From positions 3,092,975-3,156,974 of the forward strand of contig JARUPZ010000020.1 in assembly GCA_031213475.1 (NCBI GenBank): a stretch of DNA of 64,000 nucleotides, written 5' to 3'. This document shows, one piece after another, positions 1 to 10,734 of this stretch. The stretch is from Nereocystis luetkeana (lineage: Eukaryota > Sar > Phaeophyceae > Laminariales > Laminariaceae). Position 1 is the stretch's first letter; the number at the start of each line of letters is the position of its first letter. The notes under the pieces were generated by a model, which searched no databases, was not told the DNA's origin, and saw nothing but the letters and a program-made list of their open reading frames with translations. Position numbers and translations under genes: made by a program.

Positions 1-32
1 TCAACGTGGGTTACTCCTAATAATATCGTAAG

Positions 33-275
33 CACGCCTCTTCTGTAACGCCCGACTGGCTGATGATGTCGGGACAACAGGCGAAGGCTCTGGCGCTGGT
101 TGACTGCGTGCAGGACACGTACAGCAACGTGGCTGCTCTCATCGACGACTCGGTGTACAACATGGAAGCCGGGCTGGAGGAAGACCTGGAGAAGATGGTT
201 CTCGACCTCACTAAGGTTGACAAGAGGGTCACAACGATCGTCGCGGGCGTTCGATCCTTGTCGATGGCCTTCAAG
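33..275 (+). CDS. Exon of an unidentified coiled-coil protein (gene A, partial)
   Basis: An open segment of 81 codons lies between an AG acceptor (31-32, after a stop at 21-23) and a clean donor, AAG|GTGAGG. The peptide is helix-forming and rich in Leu, Asp, Glu and Val, for example NMEAGLEEDLEKMVLDLTKV, which looks like a coiled coil. It contains internal Met codons (63, 66), but no promoter is visible and the frame is open back to the acceptor, so I read it as an internal exon of a gene entering from the left. It enters and leaves in phase 0. I do not recognise the family and infer no function. Good codon balance and the donor make it the best-supported piece of gene A. Confidence 0.55.
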
Positions 276-586
276 GTGAGGGGACAACCTATTATCCGCT
301 AGGGGTGCGGGGGAAATACCAGCGTTTTTTAAGCCATGTATACGGGGGGAATGCGGGACAATACGAGTTCAAGTAATGTATTCCGGATGGGGGGAATACC
401 GTATACCACGGAAGAAAGGACACCCCCCTTAGTTCAACACCCGCACCCACATAAGCACACCCGGTGGTATATATTTTACTTCGTTTTTTTACCGTCACTT
501 TATCATCGGGGGTACGTTAGATAGCACATCTCCTGCGTATGTACGCCTGAAAACAGTGTCAAACTCCAAAATCATCATACCACCTG

Positions 587-1384
587 GTGGATGGATACCA
601 TTCAAAATTCACAATCAACCCGCACCGGCAAGGACATCAGCATGGAGACAACTGCTGCGCCCCCAGTGGGCCGAATGAGTCTTCAGCTTTGACCGCACCT
701 GCCGCTGCTGCTGCCGCGCCTCGACCGGCGATCATGTCGTTATTATCTGGGACCAGCGCGCTTACTGGTACTGGCACTAGCGTTATCACGACTCCTACGT
801 CCACCGTGTCCCAATCCCCGACTACTGGTACCGGTACCAACGCGCCAGCCAAAGGGCCTGAGGCGCCGTCGGCAGCAACGGAATCGCCAGCCACTACGAT
901 TGCGACAAGCGTCGAGACCTTGCTGCCCAGTGAGAGCCACGAGTGACCGGACAACGTCGGGGAAGCCCCCTTTTCAGGGCCCCCGAAGAGAAAGGGCGAG
1001 AGGAAACATGGGAAGCTGGAGTTGAGACCGCCCCATTTCCCAATTGCGGACTTTGGTGGCGGCCCGCACCGCAAGAGATACCCTATAGAGCTAAAATTGA
1101 AGGCGATCGGGTACGCGCAATCCGTAGTCGAGGGTGAAAGGGGGCCCGGAGGTACTGTTGGCTTGGCTTATGCCACCAGGGCGCTGGGAAGTTTGTATAA
1201 GGCAACGATGGCATCGTTGATCAACAACCGGCCTACGTACGAGGAGGAGGAGGTGCACGCGGCCACGGCGGAGTCCGGGGCCAAAGCCTCTCATGTGTTA
1301 GCACACCCCCTTGCTAACACACACTCTTCTTATCACACACCCTGCATTCTGGCCGCGGTATGTTCACACCCTAGGTTAGGATGA
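587..1384 (+). pseudogene. Degenerate transposase-like frame, HTH-like segment, one in-frame stop
   Basis: One reading frame runs from 587 to 1384 and is broken only by TGA at 944-946. The first part is Ser/Thr/Ala-rich (STVSQSPTTGTGTNAPAKG). After the stop comes a basic PPKRKGERKHGK stretch, then RKRYPIELKLKAIGYAQSV at about 1070-1125. The last piece resembles the start of helix-turn-helix domains in pogo/Tigger- and CENP-B-like transposases, where a basic Tyr-rich lead precedes an ELKLKAI-type helix. The frame decays after about 1200 and no DDE catalytic core follows. I read it as a fragment of a dead transposase gene inside an intron. The family assignment is inference from this one motif. 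Confidence 0.35.
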
Positions 1385-1506
1385 GACGTTAGGATCAGGG
1401 GCTGAGTTGGGGCTACGCCGGTGCCTCCACCGCAGTATGAAATACTTCCCAGCTAGCACAATCGTGAAACAAACAGTGAACAGCTCGATCCCTGGAAGGT
1501 TTGTTC

Positions 1507-1599
1507 GAGGGGATAGAACCGCAGTCCCGTTTCGGGGACAAACTACTTGAAATTTGAGTGGTTTGTCCCCAAAACGGAACTCCGGTTCTAAAAGGGTTA
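1507..1599. mobile_element. Family I foldback MITE-like element
   Basis: The arms are near-palindromic: ACCGCAGTCCCGTTTCGGGG on the left pairs with CCCCAAAACGGAACTCCGGT on the right around an AT-rich centre. The same 85-95 bp structure recurs throughout the window. It has no coding capacity. Confidence 0.75.
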
Positions 1600-2519
1600 C
1601 GTGGACTGCCGCTTCGTCGCCTGTGCTTTCGTCGGTCCAGCAGTGAGGTCAGCTGATCTATCTGCTTGGTGTTGTGCGGTTGTGTTCTGGCCCGGGGCCT
1701 TTTTATCAACGACGATGTATGGCGATACGCCTATTTTCGTCCGGTTCGAACTCGGCTCTCGCATCCGCATGTTTGTCTCAAACGAGCACCCCGGTTGTGA
1801 TGCCCTTTTGCACAGGCCCACGCTGTATCTTCCATCAAGTGTGTTGGCGCTAGCCTGCGCTTTCGCCGGGTCAGCAACGAGGGGGTGGCAGACCTCGCGC
1901 CCGCCTGGCACCAGCGAGTGGTGAAATCGTCGAGGCTCTTTGGCGTGACGCACAAGACCCAGCAAGATCAGCTGGTGAGTGCCTCGGAAACCATGCAGTC
2001 TCTATCCGTATTGGCCGACACCTGTTAAGATACACCTGATATTTATACAATAGTACTGTCACTGCCTTTCTTTGCGGTTTCCATCCGACAATGTGTAGCG
2101 TGAGCTTCAATGTTGGCCACTCAAGAAGCATTCTTCGAAAGTGGCACAAAACCAATGGAAACAAAAAAAGGGAAACCTGACTCCGAGGTTCACCATGTTA
2201 TTCGTCACGCCTCTCCGGGGAAGCTCGCGAGACGGATCGAAATCGGTTGGTAAGTAGGCGACGCGTGCTAGGATAGGCGTATCACCAGCAATTTTCTGAG
2301 GATCCTCGCTCGAAGAGCTCTGTACCCCATGAAACTAAAAATGGAATGAATCGATATTTAATTAACAGATTAGCCCAATTAACAGACCCGACCCATATGG
2401 TCTATCAACAGGTATACGACGAAACATATTTGGAATAGAGATACACCCCTTCTACTAAGCTAACTGCTAACCAGCATGCATGCTGACCGTTGCTAGCTCG
2501 GTGGGGTAGGGCTTATCTC

Positions 2520-2740
2520 TATTACGGGGGATCATAATAAATAGAACCTACTGTACACAAAAAAACTATATACTTCGCTCTTTTTGCTAACAGTAACAGT
2601 ATTACCGGGGACCATAGTTAATAGGACCTATGGTATAATAAAAACCTATATATTTCACCATTTTCACTGACAATATTTGGTCCTATTAACTATGGTCCGC
2701 CGTAATAGTAGGTCCTATTTACTATGGCCCCGCGTGATAG
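2520..2740. mobile_element. Family II palindromic element, nested or tandem cluster
   Basis: A complete copy (about 2601-2712) starts ATTACCGGGGACCATAGTTA and ends with the inverted complement. It is flanked on both sides by half copies (2521-2590 and 2706-2740). This suggests insertion of one copy into another, or unequal exchange between copies. Confidence 0.7.
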
Positions 2741-3237
2741 TGAAGGCAAAACCCGGGGTTCAAAATATATGATATAAAAAATAGCGGGTATTAATAGTAG
2801 GTCTCGGGCTTGAGATTCCCCCATGGTCCGCAAAATTTTTTATTCCCAGAAGTGCTATCCCTATCGCGGCACGCCTCTGGCCAGTACAGCTTACCACGTC
2901 TTCGAGATTTAGTCTATTAGCTTAGGGTCGGGGTCAGGGTTGCTCTAATTGTCTTAGGACACCAGGGCTAGGCTTAGTTCTGTTCGCCTTGGACACGGTG
3001 TGTGCCAAATATTTGATCGAATAAGTGCTCGTCTCTCCTCGATTGTTGGTCTCTCAATGAGGAGTCTCTTCTCCAGGGCTCTTCTACTTATGGAACACGT
3101 GCTACGATAAATAGAGGTAGCTCTTTATCGCCAAACAACGGTCATGACCACCGACGGGACTCCATCCAGCGGGAAGGAAGATCAAAATCGTTGTTGCGAA
3201 CTATGACGTGTGTTTCTACCAGCGTACCCCTAGCTAG

Positions 3238-3366
3238 GCCATGGAACGTATTGCCCATTACGTCAGACTGCGTTGCACTTTGGTGTCTATGGAAATAAAT
3301 GATCTTTTCAAGCAATCGAGCCGGCTCCTCGAGCCAGAAGAACCGCCACAACCCTTCAGGTGCACC
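3238..3366 (+). CDS. Possible exon of gene A (43 codons)
   Basis: An open segment follows CTAG at 3234-3237 and ends at a very strong donor, ACC|GTAAGTAG. A shorter version would start at 3313 after TTTTCAAG. The phase is 0 in and 0 out, compatible with the 33-275 exon. The peptide includes LFKQSSRLLEPEEPPQPF, acidic and proline-rich. The donor is the best evidence and the acceptor is ambiguous. No family was recognised. Confidence 0.3.
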
Positions 3367-3555
3367 GTAAGTAGCGTGTGTCGTGGCGTATACCCTGCTA
3401 AGACCTGCTGTGCATCAACCTCGGGTAGGTAGCGGTTTTTTGTTGGAATGGAGAGGGATCGTCGTGTAGTCGTTATGTCTTTTCGGCGTGGACGAGTTAA
3501 GACACATGGATATCAGGTATCAGCAGTGCTGTTCACGGGTTGGGTCAAACCTCGC

Positions 3556-3668
3556 TGGTCAGGTCAGGTCGGGTCGGGTCGGGTAATGGTGGCCGGACGC
3601 CATCCGTCAAAACTAGAAACCTCCTGAGCCGATCCGACCCGACCCGACCAGATCCGACCCGACCCGTG
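3556..3668. repeat. GGTCGGGTCGGG / CCCGACCCGACC inverted repeat
   Basis: A run of GGTCGGGT units (3556-3588) is followed about 50 bp later by its complement, two blocks of CCGACCCGACCC (3633-3665). Together they can form a GC-rich hairpin. It lies in a gene A intron. Confidence 0.7.
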
Positions 3669-4660
3669 ATATGCCTCAAAAACTCCTCTTTCAATTTTCG
3701 CGTGAACACGCGAAGGACATACGTCCAGACCAGTTGGTAAGTTTCTCGGAACGGAGCTCATCTTGACGACCTTTCCCGAGAAACTAATATCCACCATAAT
3801 GCATGAGTTTCTCGGGAAAGTAGCAACTTATATTCAAGGTAAGAGGTATATGTAACGCATGGTGAAGGCGTCTTCACGAGTAGTTGTTGGTGCTTTTGCT
3901 CGGATTGATGTGTTTTTGTCGGACACGTGTTTCGACGATGATAGCCGCAGGAGGACCGTTTTTTTCTGAGGCTCCTCACTTGAGGGTCTCCATACTACAC
4001 GCGTAGGCTTAATTAACGCGCAGAAACACCCCGTCCGTGGCGTTACACCCGAACTAAAACGATCGTGCCACAATAAGGCGTGCCTTATAAGGGGCATGCC
4101 TTATCATTGGGTACTTTCCTCAGTTTGGAAGAGCTCCGTCAACATCGATCACACAAGTGTTCTTGCAAAAAACAAATGTTTTTTTCTCTATCATAAGCGC
4201 GCGCCGTTTTTCTTCGTAAAAGTAGCTGCAGTACAGTGGCATATGGTCGTGGTGTTACTCTGTGCTGTAGAGCTGACTCCCCAACCTCCCGAGAGTGAAC
4301 CCGCCGCGTACGTAGATATATATATCACAACAAATCATACTGTAAAAAAACACTACTATTGGTACTCCTACGAAATTGGGCTGCAGTGGAGTCCGGTCAG
4401 TCATCAATATTGTGGCCTTCAAGACTTAGTGCTACCTACCCCTAACGCAGCTTGAGTCTGTCGTTTTCAAGACTACTTTGTTAGCGCCTACGGAGCGAGC
4501 ATGGTTCGACCATTAAAGCCCAACCACTCTATGCCGCAGACCCCTGTTTTACCTGGTACCATACGGGTATATATAATCCAACGTCTCTGAGGCTCTTCGC
4601 TTGAGGAATTCAAGACAACCTCTCGCCGAGCAACTAAAGTTCAGAAAAAAAATGCAGGCT

Positions 4661-4754
4661 TAACCCTTAGAGAACTGCAGTTCCGTTTTGGGGGCAAACT
4701 GCTTAGAATATCAGTGGTGTTTCATCCCCAAAACGGGACTGCGGTTTGAACAGG
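4661..4754. mobile_element. Family I foldback element
   Basis: The left arm AACTGCAGTTCCGTTTTGGG pairs with the right arm CCCCAAAACGGGACTGCGGT. It has the same size and AT-rich centre as other family I copies. Confidence 0.7.
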
Positions 4755-4796
4755 ATTGAGTCCGATACTCGACAATCTTTATTAGAATTTTTATAA

Positions 4797-4912
4797 ATGA
4801 TGAAAACAACAGCTGTAAGATCGAGGATTTCGCAGATTATATCTGATGGTCATCTTTGCAAGCTGTGCGTGATGCTTCGATCGCGCGTGCTACGGGGGTT
4901 TCATTGTCTCAT
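4797..4912. repeat. Family VI dispersed repeat
   Basis: This segment runs from ACAGCTGTAAGATCGAGGAT to TTCGATCGCGCGTGCTACGG. It matches similar stretches at 13949-14135 and 16025-16125. No coding content is seen. Confidence 0.5.
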
Positions 4913-5263
4913 AATGCGTCGAATTCGAATACGCTCAGGTGGCTCCTCAGCTGAAACGAGGGTCTCCGTCAGGGGCACGCTTAGCTTGGCTCAATCGTGA
5001 AACCTCTGTTTCCCCCCCTGGTAGAGGATATATGTTCGCTACACACATAGGCGAAACAGGAAGGAGGTAGGGTAGGAGTAGGCACAACTGGTTTTCATAC
5101 GAGTATATTACACGAAAAAAAAAAAACGCAACAACAAGCTCTCGAAGTGTTGGCGGTGCCTCTGCTAGGAGAAGCAACGGTGCTCCGCCTCAAAAGGGAT
5201 GCACATTCAATGGCCCACTGACTAAGGCACGCAATTAAATTGTTACTCCCCGCCCCTCCCCCC

Positions 5264-5352
5264 CCCCGTCCCGCCATTGTAGGGATGCGAGGGTAAAATT
5301 TAATGCTCATACGACTGCGCCCATGCATGATAGTGAGTACACTCCCCCGCCC
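5264..5352 (-). mobile_element. Family IV fragment, poly-C flanked
   Basis: It carries the family IV core (CATTGTAGGGATGCGAGGGT, then the CATGCATGA motif) and ends in C-rich sequence. It is a truncated copy in minus orientation relative to the copy at 16515. Confidence 0.6.
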
Positions 5353-5388
5353 GGCCCACCTCCACCCCCCTACCCTATTCACGCCCAG

Positions 5389-5471
5389 AACAATGTGGTT
5401 CTGCTGTTCATGCTGTCGAGACCGAGCGCACGGGACCCGTGGACCGTTACAGCCGTTTACGAAGAGCTGAG
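5389..5471 (+). CDS. Possible exon of gene A (28 codons)
   Basis: A good pyrimidine-rich acceptor (CCCTATTCACGCCCAG) precedes an open segment ending at a strong donor, GAG|GTAAGC. The phase is 0 in and 2 out. The peptide ends WTVTAVYEELR once the split codon is joined. The phase fits the 3238-3366 exon upstream and the 7655 exon downstream. The function is unknown. Confidence 0.4.
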
Positions 5472-5680
5472 GTAAGCTACAGGTATAAATACGCTACGGT
5501 GGAGACAGATGTGGCATGGAAAGGGTGCACATTCGAGCACCAAAACGTGTGTCTCACTGACGAGGACCCACCGGATGTGCATCTGCCCCGCAGGCATGCT
5601 GCTTTCTATTGCTGCTGTAGGGGTAGCAACACTTTATGGCCAAACGTATTTCTGGCTGCCGGGGGGGGTTCTTAGCCGTT

Positions 5681-5770
5681 GTTTTAGGACCGCAGTGCCG
5701 ACTATGGGAATAAACCAGTCAAGTTCTGAGTAATTTGTCCCCAGGACGGGACTGCAGTCCTAAAGGGGGT
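5681..5770. mobile_element. Family I foldback element
   Basis: It begins TTTTAGGACCGCAGTGCCG and ends CGGGACTGCAGTCCTAAAGG. The inverted arms match the family, and the left arm is more diverged. Confidence 0.65.
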
Positions 5771-6893
5771 CAAAATAACCCCTTTGGCACTCCGAGATAG
5801 CTACCAGCGCATCGGTTGGTAGCTTTGGTGCTGTCAGCCGTACACGAGCAACCTGGCGTGAGCGTCAAGCAGTAGTGCGAGTTAGGGCCATGTCCACAGT
5901 CCCGTGCCGTACGACTCCTTGCACCAACCAATGTGTCTCGGACACCGTCCATTGTATCATCTCCCAATCAAGCAGGTGACTATTGCTTTATTCGTCACCT
6001 TCTTTTTTATCGCCACCCCCGCCCCCGCCCCCAATGAAGTCCCAAGAAGCTTAAATAGATGAGGACAAATGCCGATAAGTGTATATATCTATATAGTATA
6101 TATTACATACATAAAATATTATATATATCTGGCCTATATTAACCCTTTTGAGACTTGATTCTCGTATACAGGGGATATATATGGGAGAAGTGCTGGCTAC
6201 AGTGACGACCGCAGCGTTACGGTTAGCCACACCAAGCAACGCGGACTGATAGTTTAGGGGAGGGTGCGTCTAATGTCGGACTCCCGCGCAAGGAGCTATT
6301 CAACAGGAACTATCGCACGTTGCATGCTCGTACTATGAAAAACAAAAAGCGGAGGATGATGTCTCCCTTCTGATTTTGTTTTTTCGCTAAAATTCGAAAG
6401 TATATGAGCCTCAAAAGGGTGAATATACACCATATACATATATAAATATGTCTGTTTCTCACGCTATTTTTTGCTATACGCCTAGCGCAAGCCGTGCCCG
6501 GCAATGCTAACCGGGTTGTGCCCTTTCAGTTTTAATAGAAACGCCTCGTTACGGGTGGTTTACTAGTAGTGTGTGACTCTTCCAGTGATAACCCTCAGGG
6601 AGTAGTAGGCCCACCCCCTTCCCATCGCGGCATGCACCTTATCGGTGCACGGAACCCCCTGCCCCTTTCGACGTCTCAAAATAAACGCACCTCACGTTTT
6701 GGTCCAATATGTTCCGGCGGAGTAGAGTGTCAAAACATTTGCTACTCACTGTCGTGTACTTGTTTCAGGACTGGCACATGCCAGGTGGAAGTGTTGGTCG
6801 GGTTCCACGAACACAATTTTTCGAGTCATGATTTGGGGTGAAATATTGAGCTCCTTATGGGGGGTAGCTCATAAAATAAGTCGCCACCGAGGG

Positions 6894-7136
6894 GTTCTAC
6901 GATAGAGGTTCACTCTAAATTTTCTGAGGCCCCTCACCTAAGGAGCTCCATACCTCTTCCGAACTGGCTTCAGAAAAAATCAAATTAAATCTCCATGAAT
7001 AATCCCACGACCCAAGTATACAAACAAAACGTCTTTTTCCGAAACAAGAATGACATTCCGACGAATTTGGGTTCAGGGGCCTCCTCATTCAGAAAACGTT
7101 TTGGCGGAAATGTGCTACCTCTATCGCAGAAGAACG
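6894..7136. mobile_element. Family III element with terminal inverted repeats
   Basis: It starts GTTCTACGATAGAGGTTCA and ends TGCTACCTCTATCGCAGAAG, giving ends of about 15 bp that are inverted copies. The interior (TTTTCTGAGGCCCCTCACC and an AATAATCCCA block) is shared with copies at 15338, 43007 and 55211. There is no transposase frame, so it is a MITE-like, non-autonomous element. Confidence 0.75.
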
Positions 7137-7654
7137 CATCCACCCCTACAAGGCACCGCCCCTCTCGCGGCATTCCTCTATGAGATGCGCAAAAGGCAAG
7201 TGTTCTATACATATGTAATGTGTAGACACCTTTGGGAACGCAAAAAAATACCGGAAGGTGCGGACAGTCTGCGTTCTGTGGCTCCTCATCCTTCGTTGGG
7301 TCCCAAAAGAGCGCTTAGAAGGTCGGGCGCTTGGATTGAGCCTACGTGCTGTGGGTTTTCGCGTGTTTTGTGACGGGTCCAAAAGGTGCTTTGAAGACCT
7401 GCGTTTTTTGCCCATTTTCCATACGAGTAGGATTTCCAAGGGGGGGGGGGGGGGGGGAGGTGGCCCCATTTCATCCGTGTGGGGGTCATTACTGACAAAG
7501 CGACGTTGAGGCTCACGCAACAGATTGACTGCAGGATGGAAAAAAAACATGCCAGGTAGCAATAAAAAGGTGAGAGAGCACAGAAGATGTAACGGGCAGT
7601 TCCCGGGTCAGAACTGCCCTCGGACACCGGACAGATCCCCGATCCTCACCTCAG

Positions 7655-7697
7655 GATCTACGAGAAGACATTCCAGGACACATACCTTCGTTTCTGA
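7655..7697 (+). CDS. Possible terminal exon of gene A
   Basis: An acceptor with a good pyrimidine tract (CCCGATCCTCACCTCAG) is followed by one base completing a split codon, then IYEKTFQDTYLRF and TGA (7695-7697). Phase 2 matches the end of the 5389-5471 exon, and the join reads YEELRIYEKTFQDTYLRF then stop. The resemblance to a helical coiled segment is weak. Gene A could also continue elsewhere. Confidence 0.33.
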
Positions 7698-7982
7698 CGT
7701 GTATTTCCGTGGGGTTGCGCCCCGACCTCCGACAGTCACGCCACGGCACGAGAGAGTGCGTTTGGGTCAATCTCCTCTTCCCCGACGTATATCGATCGAC
7801 TGAAGATCCCCAAAATCCTAACCGGCCGTTAATTGTGATGCTGCGCAGGATATCTTTCTCATGGTGCAGGTCCAACCCAGAAAAAAACATGTGTCATACC
7901 GTGCACACTTTTACGACTTTCACTCGGAAACATTAGCTATGGATCTCGGGTATGCTGTAAGCCCCGCGGTCCGCGCGGTGTC

Positions 7983-8162
7983 TCTCAAGCTTTTCCGACA
8001 TCTCTGGCCGTACAATCTGTGTACTCTAAAGTAGCGCGTGCTTCATGGGTTGGATATGTAGTGTGCAGATCCTCTCAAGCTTTTCCGACATCTCTGGCCG
8101 TACAATCTGTGTACTCTAAAGTAGCGCGTGCTTCATGGGTTGGATATGTAGTGTGCAGATCC
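7983..8162. repeat. Perfect 90-bp tandem duplication
   Basis: The unit starting TCTCAAGCTTTTCCGACATC at 7983 is repeated from 8073, with no difference that I can find over 90 bases. Identity at this level suggests a recent duplication or an assembly artefact. Confidence 0.9.
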
Positions 8163-8401
8163 TGTACGCACAACATCTCATAGCAGCCTACTGTAGATCA
8201 TGATCCCCCCGACGCGAAAAATTTGACCCGATAGTAAACCCCCACCCCCCACCCCCCAAATATATTGAAACACGTAATGAGCGCCCAACTTTTGGGAGTT
8301 GTGTCTCGATTAGGAGCAAGAACGGAGGTCCGTCCCGAAAAGGATACGTGGTCATTGGCTAAATGCCACAGGTAAGCAAAAACAATGAGTACCCCCCCCC
8401 T

Positions 8402-8900
8402 CGGTCGGTTGGCAACGACGCTGTAACACTTGCCGCTCACTATGTGAGCTAGACAACCAGGGTACCGTTTTTTGTTTTTGCGGTCACCCACAGCTGGTTG
8501 TCGAGTTCGATCACTTGTGCGAGGTAAAGAACCTTTACTCCGCACAAGGGAATTGGTCGTATCACGGAGTGCTCAAGGTAAGGCACCCAAGAGGCGGTTA
8601 CATAGTACTCCCATCGCTGTCTCTGGAAATGCCTACACCGGAAATTAAATCAACTCATTGAAGCTGTCATCCATATGCATGTCCGCCTCACAAACGGTTC
8701 TTAGCAGGATGTAGCTCACCCTTCATGCGACTCGCCGGACACCTCATGGCGCTTCGCGCTTGGGGCAAGCAATGTCTGCCTGATCGGTGAAAACCCGACA
8801 TGCTCCGTCCCGGCATTGTAGGGATGCGAGGGTCTATGGTCAAACGACTACGGCCATGCATGAGATCGAGTACATCTCTCCTATCAAGTACACCCCCCCC
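8402..8900 (-). mobile_element. Family IV composite element, long copy 1
   Basis: Reading the minus strand, the element begins after a poly-G run with the CATGCATG/CGTAGTCG block. It continues through the CGGGACGGAGCATGTCGGG and GCGAAGCGCCATGAGGTG blocks and ends at GTCGTTGCCAACCGACCGA. No coding frame is conserved among copies. A second copy follows at 8935. Confidence 0.65.
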
Positions 8901-8934
8901 CACTCCCTCCTCTCCCCCCGCCTATTATGTATAG

Positions 8935-9438
8935 GTTGGGTTGGCGTCGGTTGGCAACGACACTGTCAAACATGCCGCTCACTACGTGAGAGCTAGACAA
9001 CTAGGGTACCGTTTGTTTGTTTTTGGCAGTCGCCCAAAGCTGGTCGTCGTGTTAGATCATTAGTGCTAGGTAAAGAACCTTAACTCCGCACAAGTGAATT
9101 GATTGTATTACGTAGTGTTTAAGGTAAGGCACCCAAGAGACAATTCCATAGTACTCCCATTGCTGTCTCTGGAAGTGGCTATACCGGAAATTCAATTAAC
9201 TCATTGAAGCTGTCATCCCTGTGCAACTCCGCGTCACAATCAGTTCTTAGTAAGATGCTGCCCGCCCTTAATGCGATTCGCCCTCCACCCTACGGCGCTT
9301 CGCGCTTGGTGCAAGCAATGTTTGCTTGGTCGGTGAAAATCCGATAAGCTCCGTCCCAGCATTGTAGAGATGCGAGGGTCTGTGGTCATACGACTACGGC
9401 CATGCATGAGACGAAGCACATCTCTCCTATCGAGTACC
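8935..9438 (-). mobile_element. Family IV composite element, long copy 2 (tandem)
   Basis: It repeats the 8402-8900 element in the same orientation and block order, diverged by substitutions and small indels. It again finishes in a poly-C run (9437-9450). Confidence 0.65.
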
Positions 9439-10734
9439 CCCCCCCCCCCTCCCGGGTTCCTTACCGTGTCATAAGTCTTACGTGTAGGGTTCCGATCACC
9501 CTGAAGCACCTGCTCTGGTGGGGAGCAGATCATGTCATGATGGCGTGTTAGGATCTACCGCCGTAGATCATGATCTATCTGTAGATGATCTACCTGCCCG
9601 AAGTATGAGCACTACCCCACACGTACCCCTCCCCCCCCCCCCCCCTATCGTGGGCATGGGGCCTCATGCAGATGTCGAGACACAACAGCGCTGAAGCACA
9701 TAATGTCGGGGTATGTCGCAAGCCCCGCCGTTTCGGCGGTCGTTCTGAAGCTGCCCAGCATCCCTGCTCTGTGCGCGGCACTCACATCGAAGGTGAACGT
9801 GTCAAAGAAGAAACGCGTGTGATTGAGGAGGGGGAGTGTGGGGGGGAAAGGGGGGGGTGAGATGACGGGGGGGAGGCGTACTGATGTGTTGCTTGCCTTA
9901 GTCATTTGCCCACTGACCATGCATCCCTTTCGAGACGCAGCACCGTTCCTACTCCTATTAGAGACACCTCCAGCATTTGGGCGTCCATTACCTTGATTCC
10001 ATTTAGCACTTGAGATTGGATGGGTGGGGCGATCGGGGGGGTTTGGGGGGGGGGGGGGGGTGGGAGTATTCAAGTTTTGGGAGGAGAGAGAAGACCACAG
10101 AGAGGGGGTGGGGCGAGGAGGTGGAGTATAGGTTTGTCGTGTTTAGTGTTTCTTAAGCGTGACGAAGCACTTCAGACTGACGGAGCCCGATTGCCCGTGA
10201 AGCAACCGAAAGCTATAGCGAGGTCCAGGGGAGGGTGACTAAAAGTATCGCTTTTTAGTCTCCATTCAAGTCGGTGTGTAATTACCCCCCCCCCCCCCCC
10301 CGGTTGAAATACAGGTGGTATTTGAAAGCGGAATGAGGACGACGTCTTAACGGAGTCTTTACGCATGGCGTTTGTTCATCGACAGACTCTTCGTAACGCA
10401 ACCAGAATGAGTTTCACAGCGCGAACTGATCCCCAAATATATTGTAAGCGACGGCACCACAGCTTCGCCCCCATATCCGCTTCCCCCCCCCCCCCCCCCC
10501 CCCCCTCCACCCCCTTCATAGGTGTCTGACTCACGCTCGATGCTAAGGGACTCAGCGTGTAAAAACAACAGGGCTAGTTCCATTTTTTCACGCAGCTGAT
10601 TGTCTGCAGCTCTTGTAGCTGGTAATAGATCACAGGAAAAGTCATTGATCGCCTCCTTACGTTCCGCTTCTGCGAGAGGCCCGCTCGTCTTGGATAACGC
10701 CTACACCGGATTCACCCATTCACCCAGTCTCCCA

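Larger units (their letters stand above)
276..3237 (+). other. Intron of gene A, repeat-filled
   Basis: This intron follows the 33-275 exon. It holds a decayed transposase-like frame (587-1384), a family I foldback (1507-1599) and a nested family II palindrome cluster (2520-2740). Between 1600 and 2500 I see short open frames but none with both splice signals and a convincing peptide. Confidence 0.4.

Noticed and set aside
4275..4309. Short Pro/Glu-rich segment before GTACGT
   Set aside because: Too short, and the phase could not be tied to a neighbour.
6769..6837. Possible gene A exon (phase 2 in and out) with acceptor TGTACTTGTTTCAG and donor GG|GTGAAA
   Set aside because: The acceptor is good, but the peptide is unremarkable and the neighbouring candidate exons join in phase without it. 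It is kept only as a remote possibility.
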